A stretch of 64,000 nucleotides of DNA from Roseibium sp. HPY-6 (GTDB taxonomy: Bacteria; Pseudomonadota; Alphaproteobacteria; Rhizobiales; Stappiaceae). This document shows positions 18,306 through 27,533 of the stretch, one piece after another (within the stretch, counting starts at the first letter, position 1; every line of letters begins with the position of its first letter). The notes beneath the pieces were generated by a model that was not told where the DNA came from, made no database searches, and saw only the letters and a program-made list of their open reading frames with translations. The stretch lies in NCBI RefSeq assembly GCF_040530035.1, contig NZ_JBEWCD010000004.1, positions 186,001-250,000 on the forward strand. Direction: 5' to 3'. The position numbers and the translations under genes are program-made.

Positions 18306-18906
18306 ACTAACATCGTTGCTTCAAGCTCGTAAGCTGCATTGACGATAAGCATTTATCGCAGACAGCGGCTTCGTTGGCACAGCAGCCTTTGAACATCGTC
18401 TCATCATCCCCCGGACTGGGGCCGACCTCCCTGTCCGGTGGCGAACTCAAAGCGGTTGTTGCATTTACCTTTGAAATCACTCCCATGGATCATGGTTTTC
18501 GCGCATCAGGCGCTCCTCCAATGTCCCACGCTCCACACTGATTTGGCTGAGGAATGCTTCTAACACCTTAGCCTCAGCTCGAACGGCCAGAACGGTTTCG
18601 CCTGGCGAGATCGCCGAAAACTTGATGAACAGACCGGCACGGTCCTGATGGAACGCGGTGTTCACGGGTCACACGGGCACACGGGCACACGGATTCATTG
18701 GCAATCACTAAGTCTTCTGAGTTGTGAAATTTTGGATATGTCCCATCCATCTAGTGAATGCATCAATCATTTTGAAACGTGAGTGTTTCTAGAATCTTAG
18801 AATCGTATGAAAAAACGCCATAGGTAGTACCTAGTTGTCGCGAGCTGCTCTCCATCCGAAGAGAAGTTGGACAGATCTAGGCAAGCAAAGCACCAGCGTT
18901 CGAAAT
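18306..18906. other. Intergenic region with repeat R2 copy 2 and a possible fragment
   Basis: Bases 18409-18469 resemble the R2 stretch at 11046-11099. A 62-codon minus-strand frame (18477-18665, FIKFSAISPGETVLAVRAEA) may be a gene fragment of unknown family; it lacks a convincing start. A short tandem CACACGGG occurs three times near 18671-18691. No gene is supported. Confidence 0.35.
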
Positions 18907-19470
18907 TCAATCAGCAAAGCTCTTGAAATCGTAGACTACGAACTTTTCTGTTGTCTCCGTTACAAACGAAAATCTACTTTTCATTTGGCCAGTCTTTTCA
19001 AAGCCCAGCTTTTCCAGCAGCCTCATTGAGCCTTGGTTTGAAGCATGAACTTCGGCAAAGAGGGGTCGGCTTGAGCCGCTGCTGAGATGGCGCTCGACAG
19101 CCCACTTCACCGCGCTGCTTGCCAGCCCCAATCTCCAATACTTGCGGGCTACCCAGAATGTCAGCTGGGTGGACAGCGAGATCAATCCGGCAAATTCGCC
19201 ATCAATCTCCAACACCCTTGAAACCTGATCGGGGCCAGTCAGAAAATCCAGGTAGTCCTGCAACGACCGGTCATCCAACGGACAAGGCAATGCGGCGAGG
19301 TACCGAGATACTCGTTCGTCAGAAAGCTCTTTGGAGATCGCCTCACCATCCTGGATACACGGCGGCCTTAGACGGAGTAGGCCGCTGCTCAGAACAATTT
19401 CAACAGATTTCGGAAAAACTGTAAAATTTTGTGACACTTCTTCAATCACTACTTGCACGCTCCAGGACAC
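18907..19470 (-). CDS. GNAT-family N-acetyltransferase (RimJ/RimL-like)
   Basis: A 187-residue protein with the GNAT pattern of the RimL/RimJ branch: LRLRPPCIQDGEAISKELSD, then a core beta strand (EIDGEFAGLISL), the acetyl-CoA pocket (VARKYWRLGLASSAVKWAV, a variant of the Q/RxxGxG/A loop) and VHASNQGSMRLLEKLGFEKTG. It probably acetylates an amine or a protein N-terminus; the target is unknown. The GTG start at 19470 is supported by GAGGA five bases upstream. It is divergent from the gene at 19971 across a dyad-rich, AT-rich region. Confidence 0.82.
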   Translation of the reverse strand: MSWSVQVVIEEVSQNFTVFPKSVEIVLSSGLLRLRPPCIQDGEAISKELSDERVSRYLAALPCPLDDRSLQDYLDFLTGPDQVSRVLEIDGEFAGLISLSTQLTFWVARKYWRLGLASSAVKWAVERHLSSGSSRPLFAEVHASNQGSMRLLEKLGFEKTGQMKSRFSFVTETTEKFVVYDFKSFAD

Positions 19471-19545
19471 GATTTCCTCTGCCTTTCAATGCAATTTTTA
19501 AAATTTTCTTTCAAAAACAATATACTATATAAGAATTAGCAAGAG

Positions 19546-19658
19546 TGTCCGGACAATGAAACCACTTTCATTGAAACTCACAAGTAGTATATTTCTTTTT
19601 GTTCCAAAATAAAAAAAATAAAAAAAATTAAGTGCTTTTTGGAACAAATAATGGACAC
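19546..19658. promoter_or_regulatory. Nested dyad-symmetric sites in an AT-rich intergenic region
   Basis: A 10-base palindrome TGTCCGGACA (19546-19555) is followed by a perfect 12-base inverted repeat, TTTGTTCCAAAA (19598-19609) and TTTTGGAACAAA (19637-19648), then by GGACAC (19653-19658). The half-sites are related (TGTCC/TGTTCC), and the set is roughly symmetric. It lies between the GNAT gene and the gene at 19971, so it is probably a control region for one or both. Region 19471-19970 otherwise shows no gene. Confidence 0.5.
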
Positions 19659-19970
19659 ATACATATTTTAAAAGTAAAATAGAGAGCAATCAAGATGATG
19701 TCTGCAGCAAAGTATATTTAATACTCGCGGCAGTTGCCGATCAGCGGTCGTTGAACAGGGAGAGCGATACGTTTTTTTTGACACCGCATTGCGGAACCAT
19801 CTCACGTAGCCAATCCGAAAAATTATCCGTCTCACCGAATTCCCATTTGCGTATGTGCACTGAAATTTGGTGTCAGACCGAAACAAAAAGCTGCCTTGCG
19901 GTAGCAACGTCCTTGGTAGCGAATATCGACCTGCAAATCCGGTGCTAAGGATAAATAGGGAGAGAATAAG

Positions 19971-20456
19971 TTGGTTGAGATCATCTCCAAGAAAGAAGGG
20001 CCTAGGCGCGAGGATGTCGCTGCGAAGCGCTTGATTAACGAAAACAGAACAACCATACACCGGCTTGCCGATCAGATTAGCAACGGCGGCTTTAGCCGTT
20101 CACGCAAACAGCTGAACCAATCGAGAGAAGCGCCGAAGCCGGATGGTCTCGTTTTCCATTTCATGGATAACTCCCCAACGCAGGTAGAGCCTGAACCCCG
20201 GTTGCGCAGAAGCCCAAACGGCCGTGTTTTTGTGATGGATACAAAAACCGGAAAACAGATGATGTTTCTGGGAGAGATCAGAGAACGTGGCTCAGTTCGC
20301 TATTTCGCCCTTGCAACCAAACAAAACGGGTTCATCTCTCCCGTCGAAGAAGCCGTCGAAGACATATTGGCCGAGCTCGACGGGATCGTCATCGAAACCC
20401 CGGAGATCGAAGACAAAATTCTCGGGGTAATCCGCGACAGGCTTCAGGTTCCCTAA
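19971..20456 (+). CDS. Hypothetical protein before the sigma-54 activator
   Basis: A 161-residue soluble protein starting at TTG 19971 with GGGAGAG about 6 bases upstream. The N-terminal third is basic (KKEGPRREDVAAKRLINE), the middle has a short beta-rich stretch (NGRVFVMDTKTGKQMMFLGE), and the C-terminus is acidic. No domain was recognised. It lies 69 bases before the activator on the same strand, so the two may be co-transcribed and both may serve the monooxygenase operon. Confidence 0.6.
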   Translation: MVEIISKKEGPRREDVAAKRLINENRTTIHRLADQISNGGFSRSRKQLNQSREAPKPDGLVFHFMDNSPTQVEPEPRLRRSPNGRVFVMDTKTGKQMMFLGEIRERGSVRYFALATKQNGFISPVEEAVEDILAELDGIVIETPEIEDKILGVIRDRLQVP

Positions 20457-20525
20457 CGTACGGTTTGAGATGTAACAACTAATAATCACGCTCAAAATAG
20501 CTACTTGTCAGGGACGCGAGACAAC

Positions 20526-22562
20526 ATGCCAACGAGCTATTTCACAACTCAGAACCAGGTCAGTTTCAGAAAACGCCGGATCAGTTCGAGCGGCGCAGAA
20601 CGCCAGACCATGCGCTCCTGGGAGCAATATGTTGAAGGCCGACTGGATACTAACGATATCGAACGTGGCCTCGCAGGGGTTAGGCCGGAGATCCTGAAAT
20701 CCTGGGACCGCAGCAAGGGACTGGGTATCAGTGCTCTGTCCCAAGGTTCTCCCAAAAAGCTCACTGCCGAAAACATTAACTCGTTGACGCAGAAGAACCA
20801 GACACTGGTGACGGCAGCCAAGTCCGCATTTGCGCGCCTGTCACCTCATCTGGCGGAATCCGGCGCCATTCTCATTCTCACAGACAAAAACGGCACGATC
20901 ATAGAAGCGATCGGAGATCCGCAGACGATCGATGCAGGTCGCGACATCAAACTGGAAATTGGAGGTGTTTGGGCGGAAGGCGTTATCGGCACGAATGGGA
21001 TCGGCACGGCCCTCAGCACGGGCACGCCGGCATATGTTCATGCGTCGGAACATTTCTGCCTGGGTATCAAAGCATGGACCTGTGCCGCAGCGCCCATATT
21101 CGACCCTCTGGACAAAAGCATCGCGGGGGTTCTGGATCTGTCGGGGCCACCGGCGATTTTCCGGCCTCACAATCTCGCCCTTGTCGTGGCGGCCGCGCGA
21201 GAGATCGAAATTGCGCTGGCCGAAGGACTGCGTGAAGAAAGAACAATCCTGCTCGAAGCGCTCATTGACTCATCGGCAACCCACAGCAGCACTGACGGGA
21301 TCGTGCTTCTCAATCGGGCCGGACGGATTGTCTACAATCGGAACACGGACCGGATCCCATCAAGGCGAAAGCAGGAATTTATGATTGGCCGGAAACTGTT
21401 GGCCATGAACCCTGAAATGACCGGTGGCCAGCTTGCCCAGGCAATACCCAGGGAACTGGTTATCAAAGGGGTCGAGCTCCTGAAATCAGGAGGGGAAACG
21501 CGCGGAGCTGTTGTCATTCTGCCGGGTCAGTCAGCCTCCCGTGAACCTTTGACAAAGCACCGGAGCATCAAGATTGCCCCGAGGACGGGCGTCGAAGAAG
21601 ATGAAATCGAGATTGTCGGCAACTGCCCGAAGATGCTTGAAGCGATGGACTTTGCACGCCGCGCGGCCGAAGCCAATGTGACGGTTCTCGTCCAGGGTGA
21701 AACCGGTGTCGGCAAGGAACTGTTCGCGCGCCTGATTCACAGTCATCACAAAAAGAAAAATGCCCCTTATGTCGCGGTGAATTGCGCAGCTATTTCCAAT
21801 GATTTGATTGGCGGCGAACTGTTTGGACATGTGGCCGGCGCTTTCACCGGTGCCCTGCGCGAAGGCAAAGTCGGCAAGTTCGAGCTGGCCAATGGCGGCG
21901 TGATTTGCCTTGATGAGATTGGTGACATGCCGCTGGAGCTACAATCATATCTTCTGCGAACGCTGGAACAGCGCGCAGTCTATCGCATCGGCTGCAACAC
22001 CCGCAGAGCGATTGACGTCCAGCTGGTCGCGATGACCAATCGGAACCTGCGCCACGACATTGAAGAAGGCAACTTCCGCCGGGACCTGTTTTACCGGATA
22101 AGTGCCATTGTCATCGAGGTTCCACCTCTTCGCGAAAGGGGGGACGACATTTTCCTGCTCATCGACCAGTTTAACAGGACTTTGTCCCGCAAGTTCGGAC
22201 GCTCACCGCTTGTTTTCGACGACAGTGCGAGAACTGCCCTGAGCACCTATCGCTGGCCTGGAAACGTTCGTGAACTTCGAAACACCATTGAGCGGCTCTG
22301 TCTTTTGTCGACAAGCGAACGTATTTCGATGTGGGACCTTCCTTCGGACATTACATCACCGGACGATGACCTGATCCTGCCTGGCGGCCGGGCAGCGGTT
22401 CCCGCAGACAAACTTAATCTCGACGACATTGAATCCATCGCAATTCAACGGGCGATCGAACTTGAAAACGGAAATCTTTCCAAGGTTGCTGCGTCGCTGG
22501 GTATTTCCCGGCCAACGCTGTATCGAAAGATAAAGCTTTATGGTCTTGATCGCGGGAAATAG
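20526..22562 (+). CDS. Sigma-54-dependent AcoR/MimR-type activator
   Basis: A 678-residue activator. A GAF sensor domain lies at about residues 75-215 (GAILILTDKNGTIIEAIGD, GTNGIGTAL). The sigma-54 AAA+ domain at about 360-600 has Walker A GETGVGKE, the sigma-54 contact loop GAFTGA, and Walker B GGVICLDEIGD. A C-terminal Fis helix follows (LSKVAASLGISRPTLYRKIKLYG). AcoR-type regulators sense small ketones, diols or alcohols, and in mycobacteria MimR switches on the mimABCD monooxygenase. The candidate target here is the sigma-54 promoter at 31738-31756. ATG 20526 is chosen over TTG 20505, which has no ribosome site. Confidence 0.9.
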   Translation: MPTSYFTTQNQVSFRKRRISSSGAERQTMRSWEQYVEGRLDTNDIERGLAGVRPEILKSWDRSKGLGISALSQGSPKKLTAENINSLTQKNQTLVTAAKSAFARLSPHLAESGAILILTDKNGTIIEAIGDPQTIDAGRDIKLEIGGVWAEGVIGTNGIGTALSTGTPAYVHASEHFCLGIKAWTCAAAPIFDPLDKSIAGVLDLSGPPAIFRPHNLALVVAAAREIEIALAEGLREERTILLEALIDSSATHSSTDGIVLLNRAGRIVYNRNTDRIPSRRKQEFMIGRKLLAMNPEMTGGQLAQAIPRELVIKGVELLKSGGETRGAVVILPGQSASREPLTKHRSIKIAPRTGVEEDEIEIVGNCPKMLEAMDFARRAAEANVTVLVQGETGVGKELFARLIHSHHKKKNAPYVAVNCAAISNDLIGGELFGHVAGAFTGALREGKVGKFELANGGVICLDEIGDMPLELQSYLLRTLEQRAVYRIGCNTRRAIDVQLVAMTNRNLRHDIEEGNFRRDLFYRISAIVIEVPPLRERGDDIFLLIDQFNRTLSRKFGRSPLVFDDSARTALSTYRWPGNVRELRNTIERLCLLSTSERISMWDLPSDITSPDDDLILPGGRAAVPADKLNLDDIESIAIQRAIELENGNLSKVAASLGISRPTLYRKIKLYGLDRGK

Positions 22563-22630
22563 ACTTACCTTTGCCGAGTTCGGGAAATTTAGAATGAAAT
22601 TACATAGGCTTATACAATAGCTTACATATG

Positions 22631-22667
22631 AAAGGGTGGTGCACGCAAGTCGTGCACCACCCTTTTT
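22631..22667 (+). terminator. Rho-independent terminator between convergent genes
   Basis: A 12-base perfect stem (22634-22645 with 22651-22662) and five-base loop are followed by five T. Flanking AAA/TTT extends the stem. It ends the activator transcript and, with a weaker T run on the other strand, may also serve the minus-strand monooxygenase operon. Confidence 0.9.
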
Positions 22668-22708
22668 CATTCTTGCATTTTCGACACTCAGAACAGTCCG
22701 ACTGCCGT

Positions 22709-23464
22709 TTAGAACATTACTTCACCACCATTTGGCGAAATGCAGCTTCCATGGAAGAAGCTCCCCTCCGGGGCGGCGAGAAGCACAACGGCCGGAGCAA
22801 TTTCTTCAACTTCGGCGAACCTTTCCAGCGGAATGGCGGCCTTCAGGGTATCCAGCAACTCGTCGGCAAGTGGTGTCAAAAGGTCGGTGTTTGTAACACC
22901 TGGTGCGACAGCATTTACGAGCACGCCGGTCCCCGCGGACTCAAGAGCGAGCGCGCGCGTCAAAGTGGCATTCGCGCCCTTGGCGGCACAATAGTGCGTC
23001 AATGTTGGTGCGCCTTTGTAAGCCAGTTGAGACGTAATGTTTATGATCCGGCCGGTCCCGCGCTTCACCATGTCGCGATAGACTGTCTGAGCCATAAAAA
23101 ACGTACCCTTCACATGCACGTCCAACATACGGTCGAAGCTGTCCTCGCTTATCTCCTCAAATGGTTCGGTAATGTTGTGGCCTGCATTATTGACAAGTAT
23201 GTCGATGTCACCCAACGCGGCTTTCGCGTTCGCATAGAATTCCCGTATCCCGGAAACCGAAGAAACGTCACATTCGGCGGCAAAGGCCTTTCGTCCCAAA
23301 GACTCAATCGCTGCGACGGTCTCACTGGCCTTGGCATCGTCTCTAAAGTGGCAAAAGGCAACGTTGGCTCCCTCAGCTGCCAACGCCAGCGCAATACCGC
23401 GTCCAATCCCCCGCGAACCGCCGGATACGATCGCGTTTTTTCCCAAAAGCTTTTGTGTTGTCAT
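22709..23464 (-). CDS. SDR family oxidoreductase, last gene of the monooxygenase operon
   Basis: A 251-residue classical SDR: GGSRGIG cofactor loop, DVSS, LVNNAGHN, catalytic NITS, YCAAK, and APGVTNTDLL. AGGAGG stands five bases before the ATG. Being last in an operon for alkane/ketone hydroxylation, it could oxidise the resulting alcohol (for example 2-propanol to acetone), but FabG-like enzymes share these motifs, so the substrate is inferred from context only. Confidence 0.88.
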   Translation of the reverse strand: MTTQKLLGKNAIVSGGSRGIGRGIALALAAEGANVAFCHFRDDAKASETVAAIESLGRKAFAAECDVSSVSGIREFYANAKAALGDIDILVNNAGHNITEPFEEISEDSFDRMLDVHVKGTFFMAQTVYRDMVKRGTGRIINITSQLAYKGAPTLTHYCAAKGANATLTRALALESAGTGVLVNAVAPGVTNTDLLTPLADELLDTLKAAIPLERFAEVEEIAPAVVLLAAPEGSFFHGSCISPNGGEVMF

Positions 23465-23537
23465 GGCTTCCTCCTGTTTTCAAATCTGCTTTTCGCCATT
23501 GCAGGCGCTTGTTCACCAAGCGCCTGTGTTTGCGTTT

Positions 23538-25178
23538 TCAGGCGCGTCCGAGATGTTCCGCTCCGCCGCCCAAGGCCGGACCGGCCGTTGGATCGGCTTC
23601 GCCTTCTTCAAGATCGCCAATGAGCGTTTCGGTGGTCAGGATCAGGGTTGCGACAGAGGTCGCGTTCACGAGAGCACTTGCGGTGACGCGCACAGGATCG
23701 ATGACACCTGCGTCGAACATGTCCTGGAACTCTCCAACCGCCGCATTGAACCCATGCCCGGGAGCCGCCGAGGTAACGGAAGCCACAACAGAATCGGGAT
23801 CCGCACCGGCGTTGCTGGCAATCCTTGCTGCTGGCCGCGTCAACACGGAGCGGACAAGTTCCACACCGGCCCGGATATCGGCTTCGTTTTCCGAAGCCAG
23901 ATCTTTCAGGACCCAGTCGATTTGAGCCAGTGCAGTGCCGCCACCTGCAACGACACCATCTTCCGAAGCTGCTCGAACCGCAGACAGGGCATCGTCAATC
24001 AGCTGTATTTTCCGCTTTTGCTCAACCGGCGTGAAGCCGCCGGCGTAGATCACTGCCGTTCCGCCGGTCAGTTTGGACAGGCGTTCGCGCAGCTTGTCCT
24101 GCTCGATATTGGGCGGTGCGACGTCGATCTGCCTTTGAACCTGTGTCCTGCGGGCAGCGACAAGGTCCGGGTCTCCCTCACCCTGGATGATGCTGGTGAG
24201 TGAAGACGACACTTTCACTTTTTTCGCTCCGCCAAGCTGCTTCAGCGAAGCGTCCTCGATCTTCTTGCCGAGGCCCTTTGAAATCACTTCGCCGCCGGTG
24301 AGGATCGCAAGATCGTCCATCATCGCCGTGCGCCAGTGGCCGTATTCCGGCGGGTGCACGATCAGGTATGTCCCCGGACCGCCGTCATCCAGCAGGCTGA
24401 TAACAACTTCCGGTGCGATCTCCTCCGCGATGATGAGAAGTGGCCGCCCCTCCGTCCTGGCAATTTCCCGCACCTCAAACAACACATCAGGCGTCGGGAT
24501 CTTGTGATCCGTCATCAGTATCAGCGGGTTCTCCAGAACAGCTTCCATCTGTTCCTGATCAGTCACCATATGATGCGAGATGTAGCCGCGATCGAAGGAT
24601 ATCCCTTCGATTATCTCCAGCGTGGTATCGATAGTCACGCCGAAATCGGCCGTGATGATGCCGTTGTTTCCAACGCGCTCAAATGCCTCCGCAACCAGGG
24701 CTCCGAGCTCGGGATCGGATGCCGAGACCCGCGCAACGGCCTTCAGGTATTCCGGGTTCTCGTCACAGGATCTGGACGACTCGTCGAGCCCGTCGATGAT
24801 CTTGGAAACAGCGCGTTCAATTCCCTTGCAAAGGTCGACAGGCTTGACACCGTTGGAGGTGATTTCGACGCCTTTCTGGATCAACGCGTTCGCCAGCACG
24901 ATTGCGGTCGTCGTACCGTCGCCGGCGACTTCGTTCGTTTGCATGGACACTTCGCGAACGACCTGGGCGCCCATGTTTTCGAACCTGTCGGTCAGCTCGA
25001 TTTCAGACGCGATCGTCACACCGTCCCTGGACACGATTGGCGTACCGACCGGACGGTCAATCATCGCGTTTAATCCCTTCGGACCAAGCGTTGGTTCAAC
25101 TGCGGCGGCCAGTTTCGCCACGCCTTTTGCCAAAGCAGCGCGCGCACTTCCATTGTGGATGAGTAGCTTTGCCATCAT
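23538..25178 (-). CDS. mimG: GroEL-like chaperonin dedicated to the monooxygenase (MimG type)
   Basis: A 546-residue chaperonin of the Hsp60 family: LGPKGLNAMID, the ATPase loop VAGDGTTTA, and VAGGGTALAQI near the C-terminal equatorial domain. It is divergent from housekeeping GroEL and ends in GPALGGGAEHLGRA rather than GGM repeats. In mycobacterial mim clusters a GroEL-like MimG is needed to fold the hydroxylase large subunit; the same position in the operon here suggests the same role. No groES is adjacent. Two ATGs stand in tandem after GAGGAG; the first is used. Confidence 0.9.
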   Translation of the reverse strand: MMAKLLIHNGSARAALAKGVAKLAAAVEPTLGPKGLNAMIDRPVGTPIVSRDGVTIASEIELTDRFENMGAQVVREVSMQTNEVAGDGTTTAIVLANALIQKGVEITSNGVKPVDLCKGIERAVSKIIDGLDESSRSCDENPEYLKAVARVSASDPELGALVAEAFERVGNNGIITADFGVTIDTTLEIIEGISFDRGYISHHMVTDQEQMEAVLENPLILMTDHKIPTPDVLFEVREIARTEGRPLLIIAEEIAPEVVISLLDDGGPGTYLIVHPPEYGHWRTAMMDDLAILTGGEVISKGLGKKIEDASLKQLGGAKKVKVSSSLTSIIQGEGDPDLVAARRTQVQRQIDVAPPNIEQDKLRERLSKLTGGTAVIYAGGFTPVEQKRKIQLIDDALSAVRAASEDGVVAGGGTALAQIDWVLKDLASENEADIRAGVELVRSVLTRPAARIASNAGADPDSVVASVTSAAPGHGFNAAVGEFQDMFDAGVIDPVRVTASALVNATSVATLILTTETLIGDLEEGEADPTAGPALGGGAEHLGRA

Positions 25179-25231
25179 CTGTCTCCTCGATTTATTGACG
25201 CCGCAAGCGGCGCGTTCCGCTTCGCCTGGCT

Positions 25232-26029
25232 TCAGACAGACTCAACATTTCTGGGGGGAACTCGTCCTTGGATGAAATCGACGAGGGTTGGCCCGTCGGC
25301 ACCGATCTCGACTTCCTTGTATCGGCTGTTGCTCAGACCGCGGCAAAGCGCACCGTTGAACTCCATGTTGATCCGGACGGATCGCAGTTCGCTCAGGTGC
25401 TGGCGCAAATTGCGTGGTTCGATCGGTTCGCCGGCCCAGGTCACGAACGCAAGGTCTTCCGAAACGGATGCCAGGTTCCGTGAAATCAGCAAGGTTCTGT
25501 ATCGCGGTTTCTGCCGGGATTCTTCCTCGCCCTTGAAGTCGATGCGATCGAATTCCCCAAGCTTCATCGTGACAATTGTCTCGGCGGAATATCCGGCCTG
25601 CTGCAAGGCAAGCAAAACGGTTTCCTGCCTGCGAATGAAAGCCTTTTCTACGAACTTGAGCTTGACGTTTTCAAGCTCCTCGCCATTGGAGTACTCCGAA
25701 AAGACTTCGTCGAAACTACAGCTTCCGTTGACACCAGCATTCACTTGCGCGTCGAAACAGTGATCCATGAGCGTGACCGTGACCACACGTACCCAGCTCA
25801 GTTTTTCAACTTCCTGACGGATACCGAATGCCATCAGGAAGGCGAAATTCGGAGAGCACCAGTAGGTAGGAAGCCGAAAGTCGACTTCCACCTTTTCCGA
25901 AGCGAAGACCTCAACACGCTCGACAAAACCCATGTCCGTGATGGGTTCATCGAGTTCCGGATCGGAGACGTTTTCAAGCTGTTCCCAGACCGCCGTCGCC
26001 AATTCGGATTGTTGGATTTCGTTCAGCAT
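25232..26029 (-). CDS. DUF59/MIP18-family protein of the monooxygenase operon
   Basis: A 265-residue protein whose N-terminal 90 residues match the DUF59 (PF01883) pattern used by iron-sulfur or metal-centre assembly factors: VSDPELDEPITDMGFVERVEV, VDFRLPTYWCSPNFAFLMAFG. The remaining 170 residues are particular to this operon type. Proteins of this kind recur in group-5 di-iron monooxygenase clusters, probably for metal loading or maturation of the hydroxylase; that role is inferred. It starts 4 bases after the amidohydrolase stop. Confidence 0.8.
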   Translation of the reverse strand: MLNEIQQSELATAVWEQLENVSDPELDEPITDMGFVERVEVFASEKVEVDFRLPTYWCSPNFAFLMAFGIRQEVEKLSWVRVVTVTLMDHCFDAQVNAGVNGSCSFDEVFSEYSNGEELENVKLKFVEKAFIRRQETVLLALQQAGYSAETIVTMKLGEFDRIDFKGEEESRQKPRYRTLLISRNLASVSEDLAFVTWAGEPIEPRNLRQHLSELRSVRINMEFNGALCRGLSNSRYKEVEIGADGPTLVDFIQGRVPPRNVESV

Positions 26030-26033
26030 TGCT

Positions 26034-27062
26034 TCACTCCGCCGCTACTTGGATCGGCGAGGCACTCAGTTGCTGGATTTTGGCTGCAACGTCGATGCCG
26101 TAGAGCTTTGCAGCGTTCAAACCAAGGATCTTCTCCTTGACGTCGTCCGTAAGCTGGACGCCGCCGCGCTCTGCTGAAATGTCTTCCGGGATCTGGTAAT
26201 TCCAGAACTGGTCAACGAGCCATGCTGGTGTCCAGATGGCATAGTCGGACCCGAACAGAAGTTTGTCTTCACCGACCCACCACAGCAGCTCGGCCATGAC
26301 CTCGCCGAAGTATCGCGGGCGGGAATGGATGAACGGCAACGCAACGGCAAGACCCGCATAGACATTCGTTTCCTGGGTCGCGATCCAGCAGAAATCATCC
26401 AGCCTCGGCAGCCCGCAATGCTCGATGATCCAGTTCAGATTCTGGAAATCGGTTGCAGCGTAGTCGACATCGTGAACGTCAAAGGCATCCTTGTTCAGGG
26501 GAATGATTGTCGGTCCCTTGTGAACGTGGATGTTGCGGATCCCGAGCTTGTCGCAAAGTTCGAAGCACCTGTAAGCGGCCGGGTCATTCAGCGCCCAGCC
26601 CTTGCTGTCTCCGTTCCATTCAGCGGTGTACATTTTCACACCCTGAATATCGAAGTTCTCCTTCATGTAGTGGATGTATTCCAGCGCCTTTTCACCATCG
26701 CGCGGGTCGAAGGTTCCATTGACGATAAACCGCTCCGGGTGGCGGGACGCCATCTCGGAACTGCGCTCAATGCTTGAAAACCCGTTCTTGTAAAAATCGC
26801 TCAGGTAAGTCGACTGGATGATCGCCATGTCGTCCGGCCCCTCTATGAAGAGATCGCGGTAGACATCGTCAGCCGAATATTTTTCGAACTTGCCCTTCTC
26901 CCAGAGTTCTTCAGCAGGGCTCAGGTTTGTGTGATAGGCATAAAAGCAATCGATGAATTGCTTGCCGTGAACATTGGCCTGGTTTTCAGGACTTCCGTCC
27001 CAAAAGTGGGTGTGGCCGTCGAGAACGAAAATCTCTTTCCCGTCTTTGGTCTTATACATCAT
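26034..27062 (-). CDS. Amidohydrolase-family protein of the monooxygenase operon
   Basis: A 342-residue amidohydrolase_2-type TIM barrel. The metal ligands are visible as HTHFW near the N-terminus, HVHKG in the middle, IIEHCG, and LFGSDYAIW near the C-terminus. Homologues accompany mim/prm operons, but their substrate is not established; a hydrolysis or decarboxylation step downstream of hydroxylation is possible. It is located between the coupling protein and the DUF59 gene on one transcript. Confidence 0.88.
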   Translation of the reverse strand: MMYKTKDGKEIFVLDGHTHFWDGSPENQANVHGKQFIDCFYAYHTNLSPAEELWEKGKFEKYSADDVYRDLFIEGPDDMAIIQSTYLSDFYKNGFSSIERSSEMASRHPERFIVNGTFDPRDGEKALEYIHYMKENFDIQGVKMYTAEWNGDSKGWALNDPAAYRCFELCDKLGIRNIHVHKGPTIIPLNKDAFDVHDVDYAATDFQNLNWIIEHCGLPRLDDFCWIATQETNVYAGLAVALPFIHSRPRYFGEVMAELLWWVGEDKLLFGSDYAIWTPAWLVDQFWNYQIPEDISAERGGVQLTDDVKEKILGLNAAKLYGIDVAAKIQQLSASPIQVAAE

Positions 27063-27144
27063 GCTCCTCCGTCAATTTGCTTTGTTTCAAGACACAAGGG
27101 GAGACGTGCGCCACGGTTCCGTACCGATGCGCACGGCAGTTGCG

Positions 27145-27516
27145 TCACTCGATGTATTCGAAGACCTCGTCCATGTTTCCGAACAGGACCACCGTGTTGT
27201 CGTCAACACGGACCATGCGGCCGTAGTGGGTAGAGGTGTTGACTTCAAAAATCTCGGCGGTCATTTCGCGGCCGAGATATTCGCCGATTTCATCCATCTT
27301 GAAGATCAGCTTGCCTTCTCCGTCGATGCGGATCGTCGCCGGGTTGTAAGTCACGGTGACCTTCGGGTCTTCGCCCATGAACTCGGCAATGGCGCGTGCT
27401 TCCACGCTATCGTTCATCGTGACGCCGCACTGATGTGAAATCGTCTGCTCGAACTTGATTTCGTCCATCGACTTGAAAATGTTCTGCTTGGACGCGTCAC
27501 GGGCAATATTCGACAT
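27145..27516 (-). CDS. mimD: Monooxygenase coupling (effector) protein
   Basis: A 123-residue protein of the MmoB/DmpM effector family: QCGVTMNDSVEARAIAEFMG, VTYNPATIRIDGEGKLIF. It binds the hydroxylase and tunes substrate and oxygen access; it has no cofactor. AAGGAG precedes the ATG. It starts 17 bases after the small subunit stop, in the order A-B-C-D typical of group-5 soluble di-iron monooxygenases. Confidence 0.93.
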   Translation of the reverse strand: MSNIARDASKQNIFKSMDEIKFEQTISHQCGVTMNDSVEARAIAEFMGEDPKVTVTYNPATIRIDGEGKLIFKMDEIGEYLGREMTAEIFEVNTSTHYGRMVRVDDNTVVLFGNMDEVFEYIE

Positions 27517-27533
27517 AGTGAAAACTCCTTTGA

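Noticed and set aside
19546..19555. NifA-type upstream activator site in TGTCCGGACA
   Set aside because: NifA sites are TGT-N10-ACA; here the spacing is N4.
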